From assembly GCA_964391185.1 (NCBI GenBank), contig CAYMIX010000007.1:20438-84437 (forward strand): 64,000 nucleotides of DNA, read 5' to 3'. Below are positions 1 to 6,561 of this stretch, piece by piece. Position 1 is the stretch's first letter. Each line of letters begins with the position of its first letter. A model generated the notes under the pieces. The model did no database searches, was not told the origin of the DNA, and saw only the letters and a list, made by a program, of their open reading frames with translations. This DNA comes from JAKQEM01 sp964391185. Lineage in GTDB: Bacteria > Patescibacteriota > Gracilibacteria > Peribacterales > Peribacteraceae. The translations under genes and the position numbers were made by a program.

Positions 1-1731
1 GAGGCGCAATGCATCAGCACCGTACTGTGGGAGAATATCCAAAGGATCAATGGCAGTTTCCGGATGACTCTTACTCATTTTCTGTCCGTTCCTGTCCAAA
101 ATAAGTCCGTGGAGATATACCGTCTTAAATGGAATCTGACCTGTCGCATACGTTGTCATCAGAATCATGCGCGCCACCCAGAAGAAGAGAATATCTGCGG
201 CCGTTTCCATCACATCTGTCGGATGGAACTTCTGGAAATCCGGGCTCCGCTTGAGCATGTCTGGAATCGAGAGTGAGAAATCTTCCGTAAGCTTCGGGTC
301 GATCAAGGTGGACCACGTCCACAACCCTGAGCTAAACCACGTATCGAGCGTATCTTCATCTTGCTTCCATTCTGAGCCCTTCGGTGGCTGCACACCTACG
401 TACGTTTCGCTGCCGTTGTACCAAACAGGAATGCGATGACCCCACCAAATCTGCCTACTCACGCACCAATCCTGAAGATTATCGATCCAGTTAAAGTACG
501 TCTTCTCGAACCTTTCCGGAATGATGCGGATATCCTTGCTGCGCACCGTGTCCTGCATCACTTCCTTCAAGCTCATCTTCTTCCCCTTCCATTCCACAGC
601 CTTCTTATTCACATCGATGAACCACTGCGTCTTCGGCAAAGGTTCCACTGGCTTCTTGCTTCTGTAGGAAACAGAGAGCGGCTGGATGTATTTCTCCTCT
701 TTGTGCATACGGCCTGTTTCACGTAGATCTGCCACAAACGCCTCGCGGCATTCTTCGATCTTCATACCACTGTAGCCTTTGATAGATCCTGTCATACGTC
801 CGTCTTCCCCAATCACATGAATAGGAGTGCCCGGCATTGATTCCTTATGACGCTGCCAAATTTCGTAGTCGATCTTGCTGTGGAAAGGCGTCAGACCAAG
901 AACTCCCGTTCCATAGGTAGGGTCGATCGTATGATCAGCGATAATAGCGACCTGTATCACCTGCTCACGCGGCCAGTTCACCGTAAATGTTTTACCAACA
1001 AGGTGCGCATAACGTTTATCATCTGGGTGCACCACAAGCGCACTATCACCTAGTTTTGTTTCCGGACGGCTGGTCGACACATACACAGACTCGCCGCCTG
1101 TTTGTTCTGCTGTGAGATATTCGATGGTGTAGAGCGTCGCCTCGGTATCTTTATATTCTATCTCGTCATCAGAGATAGTCGTTTGCAGTGCTGTGTCCCA
1201 GTTCACCACGCGCTCACCGCGATACATAAGGCCGTCGTTATACATCATGGTGAATACTTCATTCACGCAGCGATTCAATGATGGATCCATCGTGTAGCGT
1301 TCGCGCGACCAATCGCAACTGGACCCCATTTTGCGCACCTGTCCGCGAATCGTATCGCGGCTTTTCTCCACAAAATCTGCAATACGGGACACAAGCTCTG
1401 TGCGTCCTAATTTTGCACGAGGATCAGGAATTTTTTCTTCCTTCTGGATCTGTTTAATCACCACGCTCTCCGTCGCAATCGCGGCGTGGTCCGTACCCGG
1501 GACCCACAGCGCCTCCTTCCCCTTCATGCGATTAAATCGGATGAAGATGTCTTCCAAAGCCAACATCACCGCGTGACCAAGATGCAGCTGACCCGTCGCA
1601 TTGGGCGGCGGCATGCTGATGGTGAATGGTTCTTTTTTACTATTAGCATCGGCTTTGAAAGCACCAGAGTCCTCCCACATCTTGTAGATGCGATCTTCGA
1701 CGGCCTTTGGGTCGTAGGCTTTCTCTAACAT
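1..1731 (-). CDS. valS: Valyl-tRNA synthetase, N-terminal part (cut by window edge)
   Basis: Class I aminoacyl-tRNA synthetase that charges tRNA-Val in the cytoplasm. I translated it on the minus strand from the ATG at 1731; it stays open to base 1, giving about 577 residues of a protein that is usually 850-900. The start reads MLEKAYDPKAVEDRIYK. The HIGH-type motif is PPPNATGQLHLGHA near residue 40, the editing (CP1) domain follows, and the KMSKS loop (QKMSKSHPE) lies near the window edge. A TATACT hexamer (1745-1740) lies 8 bases before the ATG with no Shine-Dalgarno site, so the mRNA probably has almost no leader. The C-terminal anticodon-binding part is outside the window. Confidence 0.96.
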   Translation of the reverse strand, partial: MLEKAYDPKAVEDRIYKMWEDSGAFKADANSKKEPFTISMPPPNATGQLHLGHAVMLALEDIFIRFNRMKGKEALWVPGTDHAAIATESVVIKQIQKEEKIPDPRAKLGRTELVSRIADFVEKSRDTIRGQVRKMGSSCDWSRERYTMDPSLNRCVNEVFTMMYNDGLMYRGERVVNWDTALQTTISDDEIEYKDTEATLYTIEYLTAEQTGGESVYVSTSRPETKLGDSALVVHPDDKRYAHLVGKTFTVNWPREQVIQVAIIADHTIDPTYGTGVLGLTPFHSKIDYEIWQRHKESMPGTPIHVIGEDGRMTGSIKGYSGMKIEECREAFVADLRETGRMHKEEKYIQPLSVSYRSKKPVEPLPKTQWFIDVNKKAVEWKGKKMSLKEVMQDTVRSKDIRIIPERFEKTYFNWIDNLQDWCVSRQIWWGHRIPVWYNGSETYVGVQPPKGSEWKQDEDTLDTWFSSGLWTWSTLIDPKLTEDFSLSIPDMLKRSPDFQKFHPTDVMETAADILFFWVARMILMTTYATGQIPFKTVYLHGLILDRNGQKMSKSHPETAIDPLDILPQYGADALRL

Positions 1732-1771
1732 TGTCGGTGAGTATACGGAGAATGGAGAGAAATCGCACTAT

Positions 1772-1800
1772 TTGACATAATATAAATAATATATTAATCT
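1772..1800 (+). promoter_or_regulatory. Consensus promoter of the 1851 gene
   Basis: TTGACA at 1772-1777, 17-bp spacer, TAATCT at 1795-1800. The 25 bp ending at 1780, including the -35 box, recur exactly at 2206-2230 ahead of the next gene. Confidence 0.75.
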
Positions 1801-1850
1801 ATATAAGTTGGTCTTTTGTCCGAAGTGGCGCAAACCCGAAAGGAAAAGTC

Positions 1851-2141
1851 ATGCCACTCTACGTACTGCTCGAGAAGGGCGAAGTCGTCGCCGTCCGAAT
1901 CCACGGCCCTGAGGTCGCTGAAAAGGACATTCCCGTTACCGTTTTCCAAGAAAGCGGCAAAGGAATGAAGGGCAAGCTGCTGGATCCGGATAATGTTGAG
2001 TCGTCAGTCCATGAAGGATCGAGCGCGCTTGGTCTCATTCACGCATTTGATCCTCGCAACGGCAATCACTCGGATCTCGCAAACGAAATGGAGCGGGCAA
2101 TCGTCGGCCTGATGAACTTGGGCATCAAGCTCAAGAAGTAA
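1851..2141 (+). CDS. Small hypothetical protein (96 aa)
   Basis: I do not recognise this family. The protein is soluble-looking, acidic to neutral, without a signal peptide or membrane segment, and ends in a basic GIKLKK tail. It has a purine-rich ribosome site (AAAGGAA) 6-8 bases before the ATG, its own consensus promoter upstream and an intrinsic terminator 28 bases after the stop, so it is a monocistronic unit. Codons are GC-rich (GTC, CTC, GCC, GAC) compared with neighbours such as valS. It shares promoter sequence with the lipoprotein gene at 2295, so the two are probably co-regulated or arose by duplication of the upstream region. Confidence 0.75.
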   Translation: MPLYVLLEKGEVVAVRIHGPEVAEKDIPVTVFQESGKGMKGKLLDPDNVESSVHEGSSALGLIHAFDPRNGNHSDLANEMERAIVGLMNLGIKLKK

Positions 2142-2169
2142 GGTCGACGACGTGGACCAATCTCACCTA

Positions 2170-2202
2170 GGCGGCACCCACTTGGGTAGCCGCCGCTTTT
2201 TA
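2170..2202 (+). terminator. Intrinsic terminator after the 1851 gene
   Basis: Stem GGCGGC plus ACCCA pairs with TGGGT plus GCCGCC (one unpaired A) around a 2-base loop, followed by a T-rich tail (CTTTTTATT). Confidence 0.85.
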
Positions 2203-2205
2203 TTA

Positions 2206-2249
2206 AGAGAAATCGCACTATTTGACATAAATAATATAAATTGTATAAT
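2206..2249 (+). promoter_or_regulatory. Promoter of the lipoprotein gene, with duplicated upstream block
   Basis: TTGACA at 2222-2227, 16-bp spacer, TATAAT at 2244-2249. Bases 2206-2230 are identical to 1756-1780 (25 bp, running through the -35 box), while the spacers and -10 boxes differ. A duplicated promoter upstream region or a shared regulator site would both explain this. Confidence 0.8.
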
Positions 2250-2294
2250 TTTAAATAGTGTCTTTTCGTTCCTTTAGCTACTGCGAGGTCGGTC

Positions 2295-2573
2295 ATGCGG
2301 AAGAACCTGTCGATGATGTTGACGGTGCTGGTGCTGTTCGTTAGTGGGTGCGCGCAAGAGGCGATCACCTTCCCTGTTACGGTCGAAGGGGTTTACCCCG
2401 ACGGCCAAGAGGAAGGTATCACCAGATACCGCGTTCGCGCCGGTGGTGCGTTCCCTCTCGAAGCTTACGCCTCGGGGGAACAGAAGAAGATCGGCGAGAG
2501 CGTCTACGCTTGGGGCATTTATCGCCCCGGTGAAAAGCTCCTGCTGGTCAAGGCGCCTACTCAGGATAAGTAG
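2295..2573 (+). CDS. Small predicted lipoprotein (92 aa)
   Basis: The N-terminus is a lipoprotein signal: MRKNLSMMLTVLVLF followed by VSGC, with the lipobox cysteine at about residue 19. The mature part is about 73 residues, contains no motif I recognise and ends in KAPTQDK. It should be exported and anchored to the outer face of the membrane. The gene has its own consensus promoter, a GAGG-type ribosome site and a strong terminator, and is GC-rich in codon use like the 1851 gene. Function unknown. Confidence 0.75.
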   Translation: MRKNLSMMLTVLVLFVSGCAQEAITFPVTVEGVYPDGQEEGITRYRVRAGGAFPLEAYASGEQKKIGESVYAWGIYRPGEKLLLVKAPTQDK

Positions 2574-2599
2574 GCAAAGGATAGTCAGGGAAGACACAC

Positions 2600-2633
2600 G
2601 GCGACGTCCACAGGGGGACGTCGCCATTTTTCT
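2600..2633 (+). terminator. Intrinsic terminator after the lipoprotein gene
   Basis: Stem GGCGACGTCC / GGACGTCGCC (10 bp) with a short loop, followed by ATTTTTCT. Confidence 0.9.
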
Positions 2634-2690
2634 GTTCAAAAAATAAAGCACGCTTAAAACAAAAAAACAACCTGTCTTGATGAAATACAC

Positions 2691-2716
2691 GCTTTAGTGC
2701 ACTAAAGAGCTAAAGC
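2691..2716. repeat. Dispersed palindrome, CTTTAGTGCACTAAAG family, copy 1
   Basis: Contains the perfect 16-bp palindrome CTTTAGTGCACTAAAG followed by AGCTAAAGC. Related copies lie at 17949-17973, 18304-18315 (half) and 32392-32415. It sits just upstream of the toxin-antitoxin promoter. Confidence 0.8.
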
Positions 2717-2725
2717 ACAAATCTA

Positions 2726-2775
2726 TTGAACCCATTATTTCTATGTGCTAAAATAAGTACGTATTTACGTACTTA
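2726..2775 (+). promoter_or_regulatory. Promoter and palindromic operator of yefM-yoeB
   Basis: TTGAAC (2726-2731), 17-bp spacer, extended -10 TGCTAAAAT (2746-2754). Overlapping the -10 and the start region is a perfect inverted repeat with 10-bp arms, TAAGTACGTA and TACGTACTTA (2754-2763 and 2766-2775), separated by TT. This is the layout expected of an operator for autoregulation by the antitoxin or the toxin-antitoxin complex. Confidence 0.8.
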
Positions 2776-2777
2776 GC

Positions 2778-3023
2778 GTGACCACTGTCTCCTATACCGA
2801 TTTTCGGCAAAACCTCTCTCACTTCCTCGATAAAACAGAGGAAGACTGTGAAGAAATTGTGATAACACGGGGAAAGGGCAGAAGCGCCATTGTTCTATCA
2901 TTGGATTACTTTTTATCTCTCCAGGAAACAGCTTACTTGCTTTCTTCCAAAAAGAATCGAAAGCACCTTGAGCAATCGATGAAAGAGGCAAAAACAGGCA
3001 AGACTGTCCGTGTGAAACTCTAA
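2778..3023 (+). CDS. yefM: YefM/Phd-family antitoxin
   Basis: Antitoxin of a type II toxin-antitoxin pair: it should bind and neutralise the downstream YoeB toxin and repress its own promoter. The 81-residue protein has the typical start TTVSYTDFRQNLSHFLDK (residues 2-19), followed by the EEIVITRGKGRSAIVLSLDYF dimer strand region and a charged C-terminal tail that would contact the toxin. The start is a GTG placed 2 bases after the operator palindrome, with no Shine-Dalgarno site; the predicted transcript leader is very short. The stop is 4 bases before the toxin ATG, so the two genes form one operon. Confidence 0.92.
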   Translation: MTTVSYTDFRQNLSHFLDKTEEDCEEIVITRGKGRSAIVLSLDYFLSLQETAYLLSSKKNRKHLEQSMKEAKTGKTVRVKL

Positions 3024-3027
3024 AAGC

Positions 3028-3285
3028 ATGATGGAGATTGAATTTACCACATCGGCTCATAAAGATTTTGTGTGGTGGCAGAAAAACGATCCGAAGAAAG
3101 TGGAGCGCATTCGCACATTGTGCAAAGACATCCAGAAAAAACCCTTTGAAGGTGTCGGCAAACCGGAGCCGCTGAAATTTGATTTACAGGGATATTGGTC
3201 TCGTCGTATCGATAAAGAACACCGATTGGTGTATTCAGTCGAAAGTAAAAGAATTCTCATCATCTCCTGTCGCTATCACTATTAA
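3028..3285 (+). CDS. yoeB: YoeB/Txe-family mRNA interferase toxin
   Basis: Ribosome-dependent endoribonuclease of the RelE superfamily that cleaves mRNA in the A site. The 85-residue length is normal for the family. Diagnostic parts are the N-terminal FTTSAHKDFVWWQKND, the KPEPLKFDLQGYWSRRIDKEHRL block and the C-terminal ISCRYHY, which carries the catalytic histidine and tyrosine. Nothing is missing, so the toxin looks active. It is co-transcribed with yefM. A second ATG at 3031 could also serve as start. Confidence 0.95.
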   Translation: MMEIEFTTSAHKDFVWWQKNDPKKVERIRTLCKDIQKKPFEGVGKPEPLKFDLQGYWSRRIDKEHRLVYSVESKRILIISCRYHY

Positions 3286-3511
3286 CCGACCATACATATA
3301 AAAAATGACCTGCCTTGCGGCCGGCCATTTCAAATGATGGAAAGAGCAATGTTCGCCCCCGCTGAGCGGAGAACGAGACCGCAGGTTTATACAGAATGCA
3401 TTTTCAGTGCGCAAGAGCATTTTGCACAATTGATGTAACTTTTCGCCTCGTTTACGTCTATTTTCTCAGGAAAAAGCGTGGACAAATATCAATCAAGAGT
3501 ACAATAAAGCT

Positions 3512-3928
3512 ATGTTTAAGCGTCGTTTAAACAATGTCGGCATTCGCGAATCTCGCTTGGCATTCTATGAATGGAATACCGAACGAACATTCAAAGAAAC
3601 TCAGCGATACGTTGATGGTGTTGATAATCCACTCGATGCCGTCACTCATTCGGCTGCAGCAGGTGTACATGTCATTACCGGTATCGGTGATAGCATCCTT
3701 GGGGACGTTATTCGATTGATTCAGGGCAAGGATAACCGCGTAGACCTCAAGCCCTACACCGGTGCGCTCCCCCGTTTAAAATTAGACGCTGCAGAAGCAG
3801 TTCAGAGCGTTGGGAATGTCTTCCGTGGAAAGTTCCGTTCTATCCTCGCATTACCCTTTATAGGACTCCACGCAATTGGTGATGCGGCAGCCGACGGCGT
3901 AGATGTATTGGCAGGCATCGATAGATAA
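3512..3928 (+). CDS. Hypothetical protein (138 aa)
   Basis: No family recognised. The N-terminal 50 residues are charged and helical (MFKRRLNNVGIRESRL). The rest is rich in Ala, Gly and Val with amphipathic stretches (HSAAAGVHVITGIGDSILGDVIRLI and a similar one at the C-terminus), which could lie on or in a membrane. TACAAT (3500-3505) lies exactly 6 bases before the ATG and no ribosome site is present, so the mRNA is probably leaderless. The following fmdB gene starts 23 bases after the stop with its own -10 box. Confidence 0.7.
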   Translation: MFKRRLNNVGIRESRLAFYEWNTERTFKETQRYVDGVDNPLDAVTHSAAAGVHVITGIGDSILGDVIRLIQGKDNRVDLKPYTGALPRLKLDAAEAVQSVGNVFRGKFRSILALPFIGLHAIGDAAADGVDVLAGIDR

Positions 3929-3950
3929 CCTTATAGGGTATACTCCATCC

Positions 3951-4229
3951 GTGCCAACCTTCGATTTCAAATGCACCGCGTGTGAGAAGACCTTTGAAGG
4001 AACAATTCCTTTTGGCTCCAAAAAGAAGCCTGTCTGCCCATCGTGTAAATCCAAGAAGACCGAGAAACTGATCACACCTCCTTTAGGCATCGCCTTTAAA
4101 GGAAGCGGATTTTATAAGACAGACAGTTCGCCGAAGGAAAAAGCCCCTTCTGAACCAGCTAAAGAGGCACCTACATCAGCCCCAAAAGCCGATGTGCCAA
4201 GGGCCAGTGATACTACCAAAAGCACCTAA
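3951..4229 (+). CDS. FmdB-type zinc-ribbon protein
   Basis: Small zinc-ribbon protein of the FmdB/CxxC_CxxC regulatory-type family; the biochemical role of the family is not settled. From the GTG start the protein is 92 residues and begins MPTFDFKCTACEKTFE. The two CxxC pairs (CTAC and CPSC) should hold one zinc. The family signature FKGSGFYKTD follows, then a low-complexity tail rich in Pro, Ala and Lys. I chose the GTG at 3951 because homologues begin with this MPxYxFKC motif and because TATACT (3939-3944) lies exactly 6 bases upstream, implying a leaderless transcript. Confidence 0.88.
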   Translation: MPTFDFKCTACEKTFEGTIPFGSKKKPVCPSCKSKKTEKLITPPLGIAFKGSGFYKTDSSPKEKAPSEPAKEAPTSAPKADVPRASDTTKST

Positions 4230-4256
4230 TTCATGATATAATGATAGAGAATAAAC

Positions 4257-5117
4257 ATGAACACCATTCGCCTCTTCTCACCGCGGTTAAGGTTCTTGGA
4301 GCGGTTGATTACCGCCAGCTATCCGCAGCTTTTTGCACGGTGGCTTTCGATCAATGTTCTTTTTGCTATCGGATACTATGCACTCGCAACATGGGTACCC
4401 GAGCACGGCCCGAGCATACCGACGGATTTGAGCGCAGGGTATCGCGCTCTTGATAGTGTGTACTTCTCACTTGTAACCGCTACGACTATTGGATACGGCG
4501 ATATTATTCCTCTTGGTTTTTCCAAAGTGCTTGCTATCACTCAGTCCACGGGAGCACTTCTTGTTTTCGCCGTGCTCGTGGGAAAACTCGTGTCCCAGAA
4601 ACAAGATGCAACACTGCATGAAGTCCATCGCATGACGTTCGAAGGCGTCTTTTATCACATCCGTCACGTGCTCTTTATCGTCCGCAAAGACCTCGATGAA
4701 CTTATCGAGAAAGCAAACGCGCATAAAAAATTTGAAGAGCAGCATTGGAGCAACCTCAGCATCGCGTATTTGCAGGCGCACAGCTTGGTCGAGGAAATAC
4801 CAGGGCTCTATCACGGCTACGGATATGACCTGCATAACGTCGACCTTAAGCATGAGAAGCTCCTCTTCGAAGGTGTGCACCGCACACTCCAGCGCACACA
4901 TAAACTGTTGGAAACTCTCGATGCACATCACATCGATTGGCGTTCCCATGAATCGAGCACGCAGGAGCTTCACAGCTTCATCGATATGGTTGATGCAATC
5001 ATGCCGCTCTGGCATGAGCGCAGCCCGTTCCATGAAGAAAAAGAATTTGAAGAAATCCGCGCAATGAGTGCGCAGTTGCACAGAGAGATGAAGGCGAAGG
5101 CAAAAGTAAGGAAGTAG
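4257..5117 (+). CDS. Two-TM potassium channel protein
   Basis: Membrane ion channel of the Ion_trans_2 type. The selectivity filter TIGYGD is clear (about residue 79), between a first membrane helix (LSINVLFAIGYYALATWV, about 30-47) and a second (VLAITQSTGALLVFAVLVGKLV, about 91-112). The C-terminal 170 residues are cytoplasmic, mostly helical and rich in His and Glu, without a recognisable RCK or cyclic-nucleotide domain. A perfect extended -10 (TGATATAAT, ending at 4242) lies 14 bases before the ATG; no ribosome site is visible. Function as a K+ channel is firm; the gating signal is unknown. Confidence 0.9.
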   Translation: MNTIRLFSPRLRFLERLITASYPQLFARWLSINVLFAIGYYALATWVPEHGPSIPTDLSAGYRALDSVYFSLVTATTIGYGDIIPLGFSKVLAITQSTGALLVFAVLVGKLVSQKQDATLHEVHRMTFEGVFYHIRHVLFIVRKDLDELIEKANAHKKFEEQHWSNLSIAYLQAHSLVEEIPGLYHGYGYDLHNVDLKHEKLLFEGVHRTLQRTHKLLETLDAHHIDWRSHESSTQELHSFIDMVDAIMPLWHERSPFHEEKEFEEIRAMSAQLHREMKAKAKVRK

Positions 5118-5126
5118 CCACATCTA

Positions 5127-6440
5127 TCAATACCCCAGTCGTTGACGCTCTTCCCATTCTTCCTGCGTGAATGTCACAACAAAAAATGCGTCGTCGTCAT
5201 TTGCTTGGCGACGCTCTTCGCAATGCTCCATTAATTCATCCTGTCCGACATCGCGCATATATACTCTACGTGCGATCACATTATCGGGAATACGAGTGAT
5301 GCCGGAGTTAATCAGCCAGAGATTATCAATGGTGATCTTCCTATTTTCGTCTTCTTCACGGCTAACGTCATCCGAAAATGTAGAAAGTTCTGTTAGTTGT
5401 GGACAATCACTCGCATCAAACTCATCCATATCACGAATAAAATATCGGTGAATGTGAGGCAGGCACCTCAACGACGTTGTTCCTCGCACAGAGAATGCTT
5501 TACCAATGATCATCTCCCCTTCCATTTCAACCAATCGTGGACAATGCCTGGCTTTAAAAGTACCAATAACAACAAGCCCCGATTGCGTGCGCGTAATGCC
5601 ACTACTCGAAACATCGAGCGAACTGCCATATTGCAAGTCTTCTGGCGGAGGAAGAACGAACGGTTCGCGCTCGGTAATGGTGAGATCAGGCATTACCATT
5701 GTACGAAATTTTGGATTCTCTCTACTGCACCATCGCCATTCAGTTGAAGCCGTTGCAAGCGACCGAACATCCTGAACAGAGAACTGCGTTGGCTTAGGGT
5801 GTAATAGTCCATCGATCTCTAGCAAGATTTCATTTTTCATCGAATCAACACGATTTTCTACTCTTTGCAGCCGTTCCAATAATTTATTGAGACGTGTTTC
5901 AAGCTTATCGAGCTTCGATGTCGCATGCAGATTATTCGATTCAATACTGCCAACAATCTCTTCGAGCGTTGCATAAATATCATGCATAGCATCGTCAAAA
6001 GCATCTTGTGACGCGCGATGTGTAGCACGATGCCCATACTCATTCACCATCGCACCCAAAGGTCCTGTGGCTGCCATCATTCCACGCAAGCCAGCAACGA
6101 TCATATCGCTTACTGTTCGCTTCCATGAGGGGTCTTGAGGAATGACTGCAATTACATGCTCATGTAAAACATCATCCCCCGTATCAATGACAGTGTGAAC
6201 GATATCAATAAAGTCATCACTCGCGTCTTCTACGCCTTCCACAAGATCGATTACCTCTTCACGAACCATAGTACGAATGGTAGAGACTCCCTTCTGTGCA
6301 AAAGCGATGACAATTCTAAGAACTGCAATGAGTGGTTGGAGCTTTAGAAGTTGTTCCAGTTTTTCCTGAAGTGTCGCTGGACCCTTCACTATTTCTACGT
6401 TCGATGAAGATTCAATACGTCCTGATGAATAGCTTGGCAT
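5127..6440 (-). CDS. Hypothetical protein with coiled coil and LRR-like C-terminus (437 aa)
   Basis: No known family identified. Residues about 20-110 are predicted helical (LQEKLEQLLKLQPLIAVLRI, then EEVIDLVEGVEDASDD). A heptad-like coiled coil follows at about 165-215 (LDKLETRLNKLLERLQRVEN). The C-terminal half contains short repeating phrases such as SSGITRTQSGLVVIG, FKARHCPRLVEM and LWLINSGITRIPDN, which resemble irregular leucine-rich repeats (a 'SGITxIPD' pattern). There is no signal peptide. The gene faces the K+ channel tail-to-tail with 9 bases between the stops. Adaptor or scaffold function is only a guess. Confidence 0.7.
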   Translation of the reverse strand: MPSYSSGRIESSSNVEIVKGPATLQEKLEQLLKLQPLIAVLRIVIAFAQKGVSTIRTMVREEVIDLVEGVEDASDDFIDIVHTVIDTGDDVLHEHVIAVIPQDPSWKRTVSDMIVAGLRGMMAATGPLGAMVNEYGHRATHRASQDAFDDAMHDIYATLEEIVGSIESNNLHATSKLDKLETRLNKLLERLQRVENRVDSMKNEILLEIDGLLHPKPTQFSVQDVRSLATASTEWRWCSRENPKFRTMVMPDLTITEREPFVLPPPEDLQYGSSLDVSSSGITRTQSGLVVIGTFKARHCPRLVEMEGEMIIGKAFSVRGTTSLRCLPHIHRYFIRDMDEFDASDCPQLTELSTFSDDVSREEDENRKITIDNLWLINSGITRIPDNVIARRVYMRDVGQDELMEHCEERRQANDDDAFFVVTFTQEEWEERQRLGY

Positions 6441-6513
6441 AGCGGGGCATTGTCAGGGATTTTGTACATCAGCGCAATAACAAACACATGACAATAAAAT
6501 GTTCCTATAAAAC

Positions 6514-6541
6514 GTAGGGGCGTTGCATGCAACGCCCCTAC
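6514..6541. repeat. Palindromic repeat, GTAGGGGCGTTGCA family, intergenic copy
   Basis: Perfect 28-bp palindrome with 14-bp arms GTAGGGGCGTTGCA and TGCAACGCCCCTAC, between pnp and the 437-aa gene. Other members occur inside pcrA (14941-15010) and inside the glycosyltransferase gene (48113-48140). Palindromes of this kind are common REP-like repeats. As RNA it would form a strong hairpin at the 3' end of pnp, but there is no T-run. Confidence 0.9.
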
Positions 6542-6561
6542 AACACATTGAATGAACATTT

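Noticed and set aside
4467..5123. 218-codon minus-strand open frame
   Set aside because: Antisense to the K+ channel gene, with no start signal and no recognisable motif.
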